Below are positions 1-8,724 of a stretch of 64,000 bases of DNA, piece after piece. Positions within the stretch are counted from its first letter, which is position 1. Each line of letters begins with the position of its first letter. The notes beneath the pieces were generated by a model. The model saw nothing but the letters and a program-made list of their open reading frames with translations, made no database searches and was not told where the DNA came from. This stretch comes from Aeromonas veronii (GTDB lineage Bacteria > Pseudomonadota > Gammaproteobacteria > Enterobacterales > Aeromonadaceae). The stretch spans positions 1,390,501-1,454,500 of the forward strand of contig CP101033.1 of assembly GCA_041319085.1 (NCBI GenBank), in the 5' to 3' direction. A program made the translations under genes and the position numbers.

Positions 1-1075
1 CCATGTCTGCCAGACAGATGGCATTCCACACTGCCTTGGTCACCGGCGGCTGGCCGTTGAGCTCCGCCTTGATGTTGTGGCTCAGGGTGCGCACCATTGC
101 CTCAATCATATAGCCGGTCTTGGGCACCCCGGTCGGTACCGGCGTCTTGTGCGGCGGTGCAATGGCGATGCAGACACCGGCGGCGTAAATCTGCGGGAAG
201 GCGGGGTTGCGCTGGTGTTCGTCGACGATGACAAAGCCGCGGGGATTGACCAGCCCCTCGATACCCCGCAGCGGTGCAATGCCGACAAAGGCGGGCAGCA
301 TCATGGCGTGTTTGTAGGGCAGAGTGTGGGTGCGCTTGATGTTGCCCTCATCGTCCAGCTCCTCCACCGTCATCTGGCCATCTTGCGCCGCCACGGTGCG
401 GGCATTGCAGATCCACTGCACGTCGCGCATCCGCAATTCGCTCTCCAGCATCCCCTTGGAGTCCCCCACGCCGTTGAGACCAAGGTGGCCGATGTAGGGC
501 TCGCTGGTGACAAAGGTCATGGGCACATTCTTTCTCACCTTCTTGTCGCGCAGGTGGCGATCGAGGATGAACGCATACTCGTAGGCGGGGCCGAAGCAGG
601 AGGCGCCCGGCATGGCGCCGACAATTACCGGGCCGGGCTCATCGACCAGTGCGCTGACACTGTGGCGGCACTCTTCGGCGTGGGAGAGGGTACAGACGCT
701 GGTGGTGCCACCGGATTCGGGGCCAGCCCCTGCCACCTCGTCAAAGGCGAGGGCCGGACCGGTACAGATCGCCAGAAAGTCGTAACGCAGGGTCTGGCCA
801 TCAGAGAGGGTGAGCTGCTGCGCGGCTGGTTGCAGCTCGGTCAGGGCGGCATGGATAAAGCGGATCCCCTTTTTCTTCACATGGGGTTCGATGGGGATCG
901 AGGTCTCCTTGCGCTCCCGCCACTGGACGGCAATCCAGGGGTTGGAGGGGGTAAATTCAAAGTCCGGCTTGTCATTGATGAGGATCACCTCATGCTGCTT
1001 GCCCAGTTCGGCCTTGAGTTCGTAGGCGGCAGACATGCCCCCGAGACCCGCGCCGATGACGATTACCGTTGCCAT
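1..1075 (-). CDS. sqr: Sulfide:quinone oxidoreductase (SQR), C-terminus cut by window start
   Basis: This FAD flavoprotein should oxidise sulfide to polysulfide/sulfane sulfur at the inner membrane and pass electrons to quinone. The 358 residues present start with a Rossmann dinucleotide motif (VIVIGAGLGG, residues 4-13). All three redox cysteines typical of SQR seem present: C128 (TTSVCTLS), C160 (GASCFGPAYE) and C354 (AICLADM, at the truncated end), with a FAD-contact segment AAGVCIAIAPP near 298-308. The start codon follows an AGGAGG ribosome site. The C-terminal amphipathic region lies outside the window. It is transcribed divergently from an ArsR-type sulfide-sensor regulator, which fits the role. 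A flavocytochrome c-like sulfide dehydrogenase subunit is the main alternative. Confidence 0.85.
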   Translation of the reverse strand, partial: MATVIVIGAGLGGMSAAYELKAELGKQHEVILINDKPDFEFTPSNPWIAVQWRERKETSIPIEPHVKKKGIRFIHAALTELQPAAQQLTLSDGQTLRYDFLAICTGPALAFDEVAGAGPESGGTTSVCTLSHAEECRHSVSALVDEPGPVIVGAMPGASCFGPAYEYAFILDRHLRDKKVRKNVPMTFVTSEPYIGHLGLNGVGDSKGMLESELRMRDVQWICNARTVAAQDGQMTVEELDDEGNIKRTHTLPYKHAMMLPAFVGIAPLRGIEGLVNPRGFVIVDEHQRNPAFPQIYAAGVCIAIAPPHKTPVPTGVPKTGYMIEAMVRTLSHNIKAELNGQPPVTKAVWNAICLADM

Positions 1076-1129
1076 GTTCAGCCTCCTGCGTTTATTACAC
1101 GCTCATGTGAGCCGGGTCATCCGACCCTG

Positions 1130-1315
1130 TTATTTAAATCCTATCCGTTTGAGGATCATCGCTGCCGGGCAGAAACCGGTGAAGGCGCTCTGGATCAGGT
1201 TGACCCCGACAAAGGCACTCAACCAGACAAAGCCCGGATGAACCCAGGTGGTAAGGATCAGCGAGAGCAGCAACATGCAACCCGCGACGATTCTGACTCC
1301 GTTATCTACTGTCAT
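1130..1315 (-). CDS. DUF2892 (YgaP-type) small inner membrane protein
   Basis: A 61-residue protein with two hydrophobic segments (about 4-22 and 28-47) and the GFCPAA motif typical of the DUF2892 family, the membrane tail found at the C-terminus of the rhodanese YgaP and often as a stand-alone gene beside sulfur-transfer genes. It lies between the SQR gene and the divergent regulator, probably as the first gene of the leftward operon, 54 bp ahead of sqr. The family is often linked to persulfide trafficking, but its biochemical role is not established; the functional link here is by neighbourhood. Confidence 0.75.
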   Translation of the reverse strand: MTVDNGVRIVAGCMLLLSLILTTWVHPGFVWLSAFVGVNLIQSAFTGFCPAAMILKRIGFK

Positions 1316-1342
1316 GGTCTTTCTCCTTCTCTACTTTAGATG

Positions 1343-1398
1343 TTGCTAATTTAGTGTTGTTTTATACAATAGAACAAATATCAGCAATTGCTAATTTA
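1343..1398. promoter_or_regulatory. Divergent promoter region with two TTGCTAATTTA direct repeats (candidate regulator operator)
   Basis: The 88 bp between the divergent genes is AT-rich. An exact 11-bp repeat, TTGCTAATTTA, occurs at 1343-1353 and 1388-1398. A rightward promoter can be drawn as TTGCTA (1343-1348), 16 bp, TACAAT (1365-1370). A leftward one can be drawn as TTGCTG (1387-1382), 15 bp, TATAAA (1366-1361). The repeats overlie both promoters, as expected for an ArsR-family repressor controlling both directions. The repeat is seen; its role as operator is inference. Confidence 0.5.
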
Positions 1399-1403
1399 CT
1401 CTT

Positions 1404-1718
1404 ATGAGCCAATTCGACGAGATGAACAGACATGCGACAGCCGCCGCCTCCCTGCTCAAGGCGTTGGCTCATCCCGAACGCCTGATGGTGCTCTGCCAGC
1501 TGGTGGAGGGGGAGAAGGGGGTCGGGGAGCTGCTGGCCCATAGCCAACTCGGGCAGTCGGCCTTCTCCCAGCAGTTGTCGGTGCTCAAGCGCTACGGCCT
1601 GATCCGTTCGCGCAAGGTCTCCCAGCAGATCTACTACTCGCTGGTGAGCGAGGCGGCCGCCGATGTGCTGGGGGCGCTGCAAACCCATTTTTGTCACTCG
1701 GAAAATAAGGAATCTTGA
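1404..1718 (+). CDS. ArsR-family regulator of the SqrR/BigR/YgaV persulfide-sensing type
   Basis: A 104-residue winged-helix repressor. The recognition region (about residues 50-66, [17 protein letters not shown]) and the wing ([11 protein letters not shown]) are clear. It has exactly two cysteines, C31 and C97, 66 positions apart. The same spacing separates the two sensing cysteines of SqrR (C41/C107) and BigR (C42/C108), which form an internal tri- or tetrasulfide with persulfides and then release DNA. No metal-site motif like ELCVCDL of arsenic or zinc sensors is present. Its stop overlaps the next gene as TGATG, so it heads the rightward operon and probably represses both divergent units. 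Confidence 0.88.
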   Translation: MSQFDEMNRHATAAASLLKALAHPERLMVLCQLVEGEKGVGELLAHSQLGQSAFSQQLSVLKRYGLIRSRKVSQQIYYSLVSEAAADVLGALQTHFCHSENKES

Positions 1719-2131
1719 TGATGGAAAGCCAATGGCTGCTCTCTTTGGGCGGTGGCATGCTGGCGGGGCTGTCGGCCCTGATCTTGATGTTGTTCAACGG
1801 CCGGGTGGCCGGGATCAGCGGCATTCTGGCCGGTGCGCTGCAACACCGTGCGCCGTGGCGGGTGCTGTTTCTGCTGGGGCTCGGGGCGGGCGCCTGGTTG
1901 GCGCTGACTCTGGGTTGGGCCACTATACCCGCATTCACCACCTTGCCCGGCTGGCCCGTTGTGCTGCTGGCCGGTCTGCTGGTCGGGGTCGGTACCCGTC
2001 TTGGCAATGGCTGCACCAGCGGCCACGGCATCTGTGGCATGGGGCGGCTCTCCCTGCGCTCCATCGTCGCCACCCTGACCTTTATGGCGGCTGGCTTTAT
2101 CACCGTCTTCGTCACTCATCATCTGCTGTAA
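1718..2131 (+). CDS. YeeE/YedE-family permease half 1 (thiosulfate/sulfur-compound transport)
   Basis: About 137 residues, very hydrophobic, with four predicted membrane segments. It carries the family motif [11 protein letters not shown] (near residues 96-106) with conserved cysteines, as in TsuA/YeeE transporters that pass thiosulfate between cysteines across the membrane. The start overlaps the regulator stop (TGATG) and is preceded by AAGG seven bases upstream. It is half the length of YeeE; the companion half is the next gene, 13 bp downstream, so the pair probably acts as a two-subunit transporter. Substrate (thiosulfate, sulfide or a persulfide) cannot be told from sequence. Confidence 0.82.
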   Translation: MMESQWLLSLGGGMLAGLSALILMLFNGRVAGISGILAGALQHRAPWRVLFLLGLGAGAWLALTLGWATIPAFTTLPGWPVVLLAGLLVGVGTRLGNGCTSGHGICGMGRLSLRSIVATLTFMAAGFITVFVTHHLL

Positions 2132-2144
2132 GGGGCTGATTGCC

Positions 2145-2615
2145 ATGAAGTTGCTGACAAGTTTGTTTGCGGGTGTGTTGTTCGGACTGGGGATGGCCAT
2201 CTCCGGCATGATGGATCCCGCCCGGGTCACCGGTTTTCTCGATCTGGCCGGGGCCTGGGATCCCAGCCTCGCCTTCGTGATGGGAGGGGCCCTGCTGGTC
2301 TTTATGCCGGGTTATTTTCTACTGGTGAAACCCCGTCGCCAGAGTGTGCTGGGGGAGCCCATCGTCGCCGTACCGGCTCCCAGACTGGAGCGCCGGCTGA
2401 TCGGCGGGGCGGCGCTGTTTGGCATCGGCTGGGGGCTGGTGGGCATCTGCCCGGGGCCTGCTCTGAGTCTCATTTCCAGCGGGCAGCCCATGATAATGTT
2501 GTTTATAGCGGCCATGGTGGCCGGGATCTTGCTGTTTGACAAAGGACTGGCCAGGGTGCTGACCAAGGCGCCAGCTCGGGGAGTGGATAAGGTGCGCCAG
2601 TCCCATACCGCCTGA
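2145..2615 (+). CDS. YeeE/YedE-family permease half 2
   Basis: A 156-residue membrane protein with an N-terminal hydrophobic helix, the motif GMAISGMMDPARVTGFLD typical of the second YeeE/YedE half, and a later GICPGPAL motif carrying the conserved cysteine. It follows the first half by 13 bp and must be co-transcribed with it. Two-gene YeeE systems next to ArsR-type sulfide sensors, SQR or rhodaneses are a known bacterial arrangement. Transport of a reduced sulfur compound is inferred from family and context. Confidence 0.82.
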   Translation: MKLLTSLFAGVLFGLGMAISGMMDPARVTGFLDLAGAWDPSLAFVMGGALLVFMPGYFLLVKPRRQSVLGEPIVAVPAPRLERRLIGGAALFGIGWGLVGICPGPALSLISSGQPMIMLFIAAMVAGILLFDKGLARVLTKAPARGVDKVRQSHTA

Positions 2616-2653
2616 TCCCGTGAAGTGACAGATTACGTCAGGGAAGGAGAGTA

Positions 2654-3697
2654 ATGATGGAAAAGATCCGGTTGCTGGGGATCACCTTATTGGTGATGAC
2701 ATCGCAGGCCATGATATCCCCCCGGGCCTTTGCCGCAGACGGGGAGCCAGAGCCCCCGTTGACAGTGGCGCCACAGCCGGTGACCGACTGGCTGACGCTG
2801 GATGGCACTGTCAGTGCCATCAATCAGGGGACGGTGGCGGCCCAGACCAGCGGCCGGGTCTCCCGCATGCTGGTGGATGTGAACGATCAGGTGCAGGCGG
2901 GACAGCCGCTGCTGGAGATCAGCGGCAAGGAGCAGTTTGCCGCCGTTTCCGGTGCCGAGGCGCGGCTGGCGCGGGCACAGGCCCAGCAAGTGGAAGCCGA
3001 GCGCCAGCTCGCCCGCTTTCAGGCGCTGATTGCCAAGGGAGTGATCACCCGGGCCCAGCTCGACAATGCCCAGGCGACGGATCGCGCCGCCCGCGCCGAG
3101 GTGAACGCTGCCGATGCGGCCCTCACTCAGGCCCGCGAGGCCTACGGTTATACCCGCATTCTGGCTCCCTACGCCGGAGTGGTGACCAAACGGCTGGTGG
3201 AGTTGGGGGAGACTGTCGCCCCCGGTACCCCGCTGCTCTCCGGCTTCTCTCTCGACACCTTGCGGGTGGAGGTAGAGTTGCCCCAATCCGCCCTGACGCT
3301 GGCTCGTGAGCCTGCGGATGTGCAGGTGCTGCTGCCGGATGGCAAGTCTGTTACCCCGGTCAAATTGACCCGCTTTAACTATGCCGACAGCCAGAGCCAC
3401 GCCTTCAGGTTGCGCCTCGACTTGCCGCCGCAAACTGCCGGGGTATTGCCCGGCATGTGGCTCAAGGTGCAGCTCAAGCAGGGTGAGCGTCAGGTGTTGC
3501 AGGTGCCGGATCGCGCCCTGCTGCGGCAAGGGGAGTTCAACGGCGTCTATCTGCAGCAGCCCTCTGGCTGGGCCCTGACGCCGGTGCGGGTCGGCCATTG
3601 CATCGAGGGACAGTGCGAGATCCTGGCCGGGCTGCAAGCCGGTGACAAGCTGGCCCCCGATGGCTGGGCGCAGCAGCAGGAGGTGGCCCATGAGTAG
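2654..3697 (+). CDS. RND efflux periplasmic adaptor (membrane fusion protein)
   Basis: A 347-residue HlyD/AcrA-type adaptor. An N-terminal signal sequence (hydrophobic stretch about 6-20, ending near RAFA-AD) is followed by a biotinyl-lipoyl half motif (about 50-80), an alanine/glutamine-rich coiled-coil hairpin (about 92-150), the second lipoyl half (YTRILAPYAGVV) and a beta-barrel/membrane-proximal region. GGAAGGAGAG precedes the ATG. The gene overlaps the RND pump gene by 8 bp. It would link the inner-membrane pump to a TolC-like outer membrane channel, which is not encoded here. It follows the sulfur permeases with a 38-bp gap, so it probably belongs to the same operon. Confidence 0.85.
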   Translation: MMEKIRLLGITLLVMTSQAMISPRAFAADGEPEPPLTVAPQPVTDWLTLDGTVSAINQGTVAAQTSGRVSRMLVDVNDQVQAGQPLLEISGKEQFAAVSGAEARLARAQAQQVEAERQLARFQALIAKGVITRAQLDNAQATDRAARAEVNAADAALTQAREAYGYTRILAPYAGVVTKRLVELGETVAPGTPLLSGFSLDTLRVEVELPQSALTLAREPADVQVLLPDGKSVTPVKLTRFNYADSQSHAFRLRLDLPPQTAGVLPGMWLKVQLKQGERQVLQVPDRALLRQGEFNGVYLQQPSGWALTPVRVGHCIEGQCEILAGLQAGDKLAPDGWAQQQEVAHE

Positions 3698-6600
3698 CGA
3701 GCTGAACGGCAACAGCGGTAGGCTAGGGCCTGCCGGTCGGCTGGCTGCGCTGTTTCAGGGCTCGGCCATCACCCCGCTGCTGGCGCTGGTGGGGCTGTTG
3801 CTCGGCCTGTTTGCGGTGCTGGTGACCCCCAAGGAGGAGGAGCCGCAGATCGATGTCACCTTCGCTGATGTCTATATTCCCTTCCCGGGAGCCACCCCGG
3901 CAGAGGTGGAATCCCTCGTTACCACCCCTGCCGAGCAGGTGGTCTCCCAGATAAAGGGAATTGATACCCTCTACTCTTTTTCCCAACCCGATGGTGCCCT
4001 GCTGGTGGTGGTGTTCAAGGTGGGGGTGAGCCGCGAGCAGGCTATCGTCGATCTCAACAACCAGCTCGACTCCAACCGCGACTGGTTGCCACAGGGGATC
4101 GGAGTCGGTCAGCCGCTGGTGAAACCCCGGGGGATCGATGATGTCCCCATCGTCAGTCTGACCTTATGGAGCAAAGAGTGGAACAAAGAGGGGAGCAAGC
4201 AACTGGGGGCTCCCGAGCTGACCCGGGTCGCCCATGAGCTGGAGACCGAACTCAAGCGCATTCCCGGTACCCGCGATATTTACACGCTGGGCAGCCAGAG
4301 CGCCGTGTTGCGGGTGATGCCGGATCCGGTAGCCCTCAGCGCCCACGGCATCAGCTGGGGCGAGCTGAGTCAGCGCCTTTCGGCCGCCAATCAGGTAGGC
4401 ACGACACAGGCCATCGAGCAGGACAACAGTGAGATCAAGGTGCAGGTGGGGCAGTTCCTGCAAAGCGAGCAGCAGGCCCGCGAGCTGGTGGTGGGGCTGC
4501 ACGACGGCAAGCCGGTCTATCTGGGGGAGGTGGCCAGGGTCTCTCTGGGTCAGGAGACTCCGACCAAACGCAGCTGGATGGGGCAGGGGCAAGCCAGTTA
4601 TCCGGCGGTGACTCTGGCCATCGGCAAGCAGCCGGGTCAGAACGCGGTCGATGTGGCCAAGCGGGTAGAGGCGCGGGTCGAAAGTTTGCAGAACCGGCTT
4701 ATCCCTGCCGGGGTCGAGGTGACGGTGACCCGGGACTACGGCGTCACCGCCGAGACCAAATCCAACACCCTGATCGGCAAGCTGATTTTTGCCACCACGG
4801 CGGTGGTGCTGCTGGTGCTGGTGAGCATGGGTTGGCGCGAGGCGCTGGTGGTGGGCGTTGCCATCGTCATCACCCTGGCACTGGCCCTGTTTGCCAGCTG
4901 GGCCTGGGGCTTTACCCTCAACCGGGTGTCGCTGTTTGCGCTGATCTTCTCCATCGGCATTCTGGTGGATGACGCCATTGTGGTGGTGGAGAACATCCAC
5001 CGCCATCGCGGCCTGGACAAGGGGGCGCTCAAGGATCTGATTCCGGGGGCGGTGGACGAGGTGGGGGGGCCGACCATACTGGCGACCCTGACCGTCATCG
5101 CGGCCCTGCTGCCGATGGCTTTTGTCAGCGGCCTGATGGGCCCCTACATGAGCCCCATCCCCATCAATGCCAGCATGGGGATGCTTATCTCCCTGCTGGT
5201 GGCCTTTATCTTCTCCCCCTGGCTGGCGAGCCATTTGCTCAAGGGGGAGGCGCACGGGGCCCACGGCGAGGCCAAGGCGGGTCTTTTTCACCGGCTGATG
5301 ACCCCTTTTCTGATCGGTGATGGCGCCAAGCGCGCCAGACGCAAACTCTGGCTGGTGGTGTTGCTGCTGGTCGGGGCCGCCACCGCCATGCCGGTGGTGC
5401 AGTGGGTGGTGCTCAAGATGCTCCCCTTTGACAACAAATCTGAATTTCAGCTGGTGCTCGATATGCCGGAGGGGGCAACGCTTGAACAGACTGAGCGCAC
5501 CCTGCTGGTGGTCGGGCGGGAGCTTGCCAAGGTGCCCGAGGTGAAGGATTACCAGATCTACGCCGGCAGTGCGGCCCCCATCAATTTCAACGGCCTGGTG
5601 CGCCACTACTTTATCCGCAGCGGCGCCAACGTGGGGGATATTCAGGTCAATCTGGTGGACAAGCATGAGCGGGATCGCAGCAGCCACCAGATTGCCCAGT
5701 CGGTTCGGGAGCCGCTGCAGGCCATCGCCAGTGCGGCAGGGGGCAACCTGAAAGTCGTTGAGGTGCCCCCCGGCCCGCCGGTCTGGTCCCCCATCGTTGC
5801 CGAAATCTATGGCCCGACTCAGGCCGCCCGCGAAGCGGCTGCGCGCGCCGTACAGGCCCGTTTTGTGGCCACGGCGGATCTGGTGGACGTGGATATCTAT
5901 CTGACCGACCCGCAGCCCAAGTGGCGGCTGGTGGTGGATCGCAGCAAGGCGGCCCTGCTCGGGGTCGATCTCGGGGATCTGGTGAACACCCTCAAGGGCG
6001 GGGTGGGTTATCAGGATGCCAGCTGGCTGCAGGGTCACGGCGCCAAGTATCCGGTGCCAGTACGCATCGAGCTGGCTCCCGGTGACAAACGGGATCTGGC
6101 GGGCGTACTGGCCCTCAAGGTGCGCAGCCAGAGCGGCCAGCTGGTGCGAGTCTCCGAGTTGGTGAGTCGTCGTGATGAGGTGGCCCCCAGCTATATCATG
6201 CACAAGAACATGCAGCCCATGGTGATGGTGGTGGCCGACATGGGTGGCCATACCGACAGCCCGCTCTACGGCATGTTTGCCGCCGGTGCCGATATCGACC
6301 TGCCCCAATATTACGTGCAGCAGCCCGACAAGCTGGGGGAGGTAGCGCTGTTGTGGGACGGGGAGTGGAAGATCACCTACGAGACCTTCCGCGATATGGG
6401 CATCGCCTACGGGGTGGGGATGATCCTCATCTACCTGCTGGTGGTGGCCCAGTTCCGCTCCTATCTGGTGCCGCTCATCATCATGGCTCCCATTCCGCTC
6501 ACCCTCATCGGGGTGATGCCGGGTCACGCCCTGCTGGGGGCCCAGTTTACCGCCACCTCGATGATCGGGATGATCGCCCTGGCCGGGATCATCGTACGCA

Positions 6601-6866
6601 ACAGCATCCTGCTGGTGGACTTTATCGAGCAGCAGCGCCGCGCCGGAGTGGCATTCGAGCTGGCGGTGATCGAAGCGGCGCAGGTGCGGGCCAAACCCAT
6701 CCTGCTGACAGCGCTGGCGGCAATGATCGGGGCCCTGTTTATCCTCGATGATCCCATCTTCAACGGACTGGCCATCAGTCTGATTTTCGGGATCCTGGTC
6801 TCCACCTTACTCACCCTGGTGGTGATACCCTTGCTCTATTATGCCCTGCTCTCCCGACGCTCATGA
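3690..6866 (+). CDS. RND efflux pump permease (AcrB/MMPL superfamily)
   Basis: A 1058-residue inner-membrane proton antiporter. It has the usual repeat: an N-terminal helix, a large periplasmic loop with PGATPAEVE, a six-helix block holding the proton-relay aspartates (GILVDDAIVVVENI), a second periplasmic loop, and a second helix block. The start at 3690 has AGGAGG upstream and overlaps the adaptor gene; earlier in-frame ATGs lie inside that gene and are unlikely. It lacks the heavy-metal signature of CzcA-type pumps as far as I can read. Being last in an operon headed by a persulfide-sensor regulator suggests export of a sulfur-linked toxic compound; the substrate is unknown. Confidence 0.9.
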   Translation: MSSELNGNSGRLGPAGRLAALFQGSAITPLLALVGLLLGLFAVLVTPKEEEPQIDVTFADVYIPFPGATPAEVESLVTTPAEQVVSQIKGIDTLYSFSQPDGALLVVVFKVGVSREQAIVDLNNQLDSNRDWLPQGIGVGQPLVKPRGIDDVPIVSLTLWSKEWNKEGSKQLGAPELTRVAHELETELKRIPGTRDIYTLGSQSAVLRVMPDPVALSAHGISWGELSQRLSAANQVGTTQAIEQDNSEIKVQVGQFLQSEQQARELVVGLHDGKPVYLGEVARVSLGQETPTKRSWMGQGQASYPAVTLAIGKQPGQNAVDVAKRVEARVESLQNRLIPAGVEVTVTRDYGVTAETKSNTLIGKLIFATTAVVLLVLVSMGWREALVVGVAIVITLALALFASWAWGFTLNRVSLFALIFSIGILVDDAIVVVENIHRHRGLDKGALKDLIPGAVDEVGGPTILATLTVIAALLPMAFVSGLMGPYMSPIPINASMGMLISLLVAFIFSPWLASHLLKGEAHGAHGEAKAGLFHRLMTPFLIGDGAKRARRKLWLVVLLLVGAATAMPVVQWVVLKMLPFDNKSEFQLVLDMPEGATLEQTERTLLVVGRELAKVPEVKDYQIYAGSAAPINFNGLVRHYFIRSGANVGDIQVNLVDKHERDRSSHQIAQSVREPLQAIASAAGGNLKVVEVPPGPPVWSPIVAEIYGPTQAAREAAARAVQARFVATADLVDVDIYLTDPQPKWRLVVDRSKAALLGVDLGDLVNTLKGGVGYQDASWLQGHGAKYPVPVRIELAPGDKRDLAGVLALKVRSQSGQLVRVSELVSRRDEVAPSYIMHKNMQPMVMVVADMGGHTDSPLYGMFAAGADIDLPQYYVQQPDKLGEVALLWDGEWKITYETFRDMGIAYGVGMILIYLLVVAQFRSYLVPLIIMAPIPLTLIGVMPGHALLGAQFTATSMIGMIALAGIIVRNSILLVDFIEQQRRAGVAFELAVIEAAQVRAKPILLTALAAMIGALFILDDPIFNGLAISLIFGILVSTLLTLVVIPLLYYALLSRRS

Positions 6867-6893
6867 CGGGAGTCACTAGCGAAAGGATGCGCG

Positions 6894-8033
6894 ATGAAGA
6901 GAGGTTGGTTGTGGTGGGGAAGTGGTGCCGTGGTAGCGGTGGCCGCTCTGGCATGGTGGTGGCGACCACAGCCGACGCCGATCAGACTGGCTGAGGTCGG
7001 GCGGGGGGATGTGCTGGTCACTGTGGTCAACACCCGGGCTGGCACCATCAAGTCTTGTCAGCGGGCCGGACTCAGTCTGCCCGGTGGTGGCGTGGTGGAG
7101 CAGATCGCCGTCAAGGCCGGAGAGCGGGTGGCGCAGGGAGATCTGCTGCTGACCCTCTGGAGTGACGATATTCACGCCGATCTCGCCCGGGCCCGCGCCC
7201 AGCAGGCCCTTGGCAAGACCCAGCGCGAGGAGCGTTGCAGCGAGGCGGCCTACTACGAGCGGGAGGCCAACCGGCTGGCCACCTTGCTGGCCAAAAACCT
7301 CACCTCCCGCACCCTCGCCGAGCAGGCCCAGAATCTGGCCGATACCCGCCGCTATATCTGCCGCGCATCCCGTCAGCAGGAGCGGGTTGACGAGGCTCAG
7401 GTCGCCCAGGTGGAGGCACGCTTGAGCGAGCGCCGCTTGCTGGCGCCGTTTGCCGGAGTGGTGGCGGAGGTCAACAGCAAGCTGGGCGAATACATGACCC
7501 CCTCACCGCCCGGAGTGGCCATGCCCCCCGTTATCGATCTCATCGACGATCGCTGTCTGTATGTCTCAGCACCCATCGATGAGGTGGATGCTGCCCGCCT
7601 CAAGGTGGGGCAGTCTGCCCGGGTACTGCTCGACGCCATGCCCGGGCGCGATTTTGCCGCCACCGTCACCCGTATCGCCCCCTATGTGAAGGAGCTGGAG
7701 AAACAGGCCCGCACCGTCGAGGTGGAGGCGGCGCTCACTGCCCTGCCCGCCGATGTCCCCCTGCTTATCGGCTACAGCGCCGACCTTGAAGTCGAGGTGA
7801 CCCGCGCCACCGATGTGCTGCGGGTAGCGGCCAGCAGCCGGGCCGACGATGGCAGTGTGCTGCGGCTGGAAGGGGATAAGCTGGTGCGGGTGGTGCCCCG
7901 CTGGGGCGTGGAGAACTGGAACTGGATTGAGGTGGCCGAGGGGCTCGCTACCGGTGATCGGCTGGCAGCCCAGCCCGGACAGATTGTCGGGGAGGGCCCT
8001 TTCAGCGCCGCCACGGAGCAGACGGATGAGTGA
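6894..8033 (+). CDS. HlyD/MacA-family periplasmic adaptor of an ABC export system
   Basis: A 379-residue adaptor: a short N-terminal membrane anchor (residues 5-22), lipoyl half motifs around an alpha-hairpin rich in Ala, Arg and Glu (about 95-180), then LLAPFAGVV and a beta-barrel domain. Cysteines within the hairpin (near EERCSEAAYY and RRYICRAS) are unusual for MacA. The start follows GAAAGGA by 8 bases. It overlaps the ATPase gene by 8 bp (ATG inside its last codons) and so is translationally coupled to it. With the next three genes it forms a MacAB-like tripartite exporter that would need a TolC-type channel from elsewhere. It lies 27 bp after the RND gene and may share its transcript. 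Confidence 0.85.
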   Translation: MKRGWLWWGSGAVVAVAALAWWWRPQPTPIRLAEVGRGDVLVTVVNTRAGTIKSCQRAGLSLPGGGVVEQIAVKAGERVAQGDLLLTLWSDDIHADLARARAQQALGKTQREERCSEAAYYEREANRLATLLAKNLTSRTLAEQAQNLADTRRYICRASRQQERVDEAQVAQVEARLSERRLLAPFAGVVAEVNSKLGEYMTPSPPGVAMPPVIDLIDDRCLYVSAPIDEVDAARLKVGQSARVLLDAMPGRDFAATVTRIAPYVKELEKQARTVEVEAALTALPADVPLLIGYSADLEVEVTRATDVLRVAASSRADDGSVLRLEGDKLVRVVPRWGVENWNWIEVAEGLATGDRLAAQPGQIVGEGPFSAATEQTDE

Positions 8034-8724
8034 TCTCATTCGCCTTGATGCCGTCAGCCGTCGTTTCACTCTGGGGGGGAGCGAAGTGGCCGCCCTCGAT
8101 CGCGTCTCTCTGCGAGTTGCCGAGGGGGAGTATCTGGCGGTGATGGGCCCCTCGGGCTCCGGCAAATCGACTCTGCTCAATGTGCTGGGGCTGCTCGATC
8201 GGCCCGATGAGGGGCGTTACTGGCTGGGAGGGGAGGATACCGCCACCCTGTCAGAACCGGCGCTGGCCCAGCTGCGTGGCCATCGCATCGGTTTCGTGTT
8301 CCAGTCGTTTCACCTGATCTCCCGCCTCACCGCCCGTGAAAACGTCGAGCTGCCGCTGATGCTGTGCGGGATCGCCCCCGCCGAGCGCCATCGCCGCAGC
8401 CAGCAGTTGCTGGGGGAGCTGGGGCTGGAGAACCGGGCCGGACACCGCCCTGCCGAGCTCTCCGGTGGTCAACGTCAGCGGGTAGCCATCGCTCGGGCCA
8501 TGGCCATGTCACCGCGGCTGATCATGGCCGACGAGCCCACCGGCAATCTCGACTCCCGCTCTGGTGAGGAGGTGATTACCCTGCTGGAGGGGCTCAACCG
8601 GGAGCAGGGGATCACGCTGGTGGTGGTGACCCACGATCCGCGCCTCGGTGAACGGGCGGGCAGGCGGATCCTGATGAACGATGGCCGCATCAGCACCGAT
8701 AGCACTCATAGCGGCGGTGGCTGA
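8026..8724 (+). CDS. ABC transporter ATP-binding protein (LolD/MacB type)
   Basis: A 232-residue nucleotide-binding subunit with Walker [10 protein letters not shown] (about 41-49), Q-loop VFQSFHL, signature [14 protein letters not shown], Walker [14 protein letters not shown] and switch histidine in VVVTHD. This is the lipoprotein/macrolide mechanotransmission subclass that partners FtsX-type permeases. I place the start at the ATG overlapping the adaptor's end; a longer frame starting inside the adaptor gene is not supported. It abuts the first permease gene with no gap. Confidence 0.9.
   Translation: MSDLIRLDAVSRRFTLGGSEVAALDRVSLRVAEGEYLAVMGPSGSGKSTLLNVLGLLDRPDEGRYWLGGEDTATLSEPALAQLRGHRIGFVFQSFHLISRLTARENVELPLMLCGIAPAERHRRSQQLLGELGLENRAGHRPAELSGGQRQRVAIARAMAMSPRLIMADEPTGNLDSRSGEEVITLLEGLNREQGITLVVVTHDPRLGERAGRRILMNDGRISTDSTHSGGG

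Noticed and set aside
77..1339. Plus-strand open frame of 420 codons over sqr and the DUF2892 gene
   Set aside because: The minus-strand genes have clear motifs; this frame spans two genes and their spacer with no recognisable content.
4164..6527. Very long open frame (787 codons) on the minus strand opposite the RND gene
   Set aside because: It follows from the third-position GC bias of the true gene; the product is rich in His, Gln, Gly and Arg, shows no domain and has no ribosome site. The same applies to long antisense frames at 11491-12792, 50618-52669 and 52775-54391.
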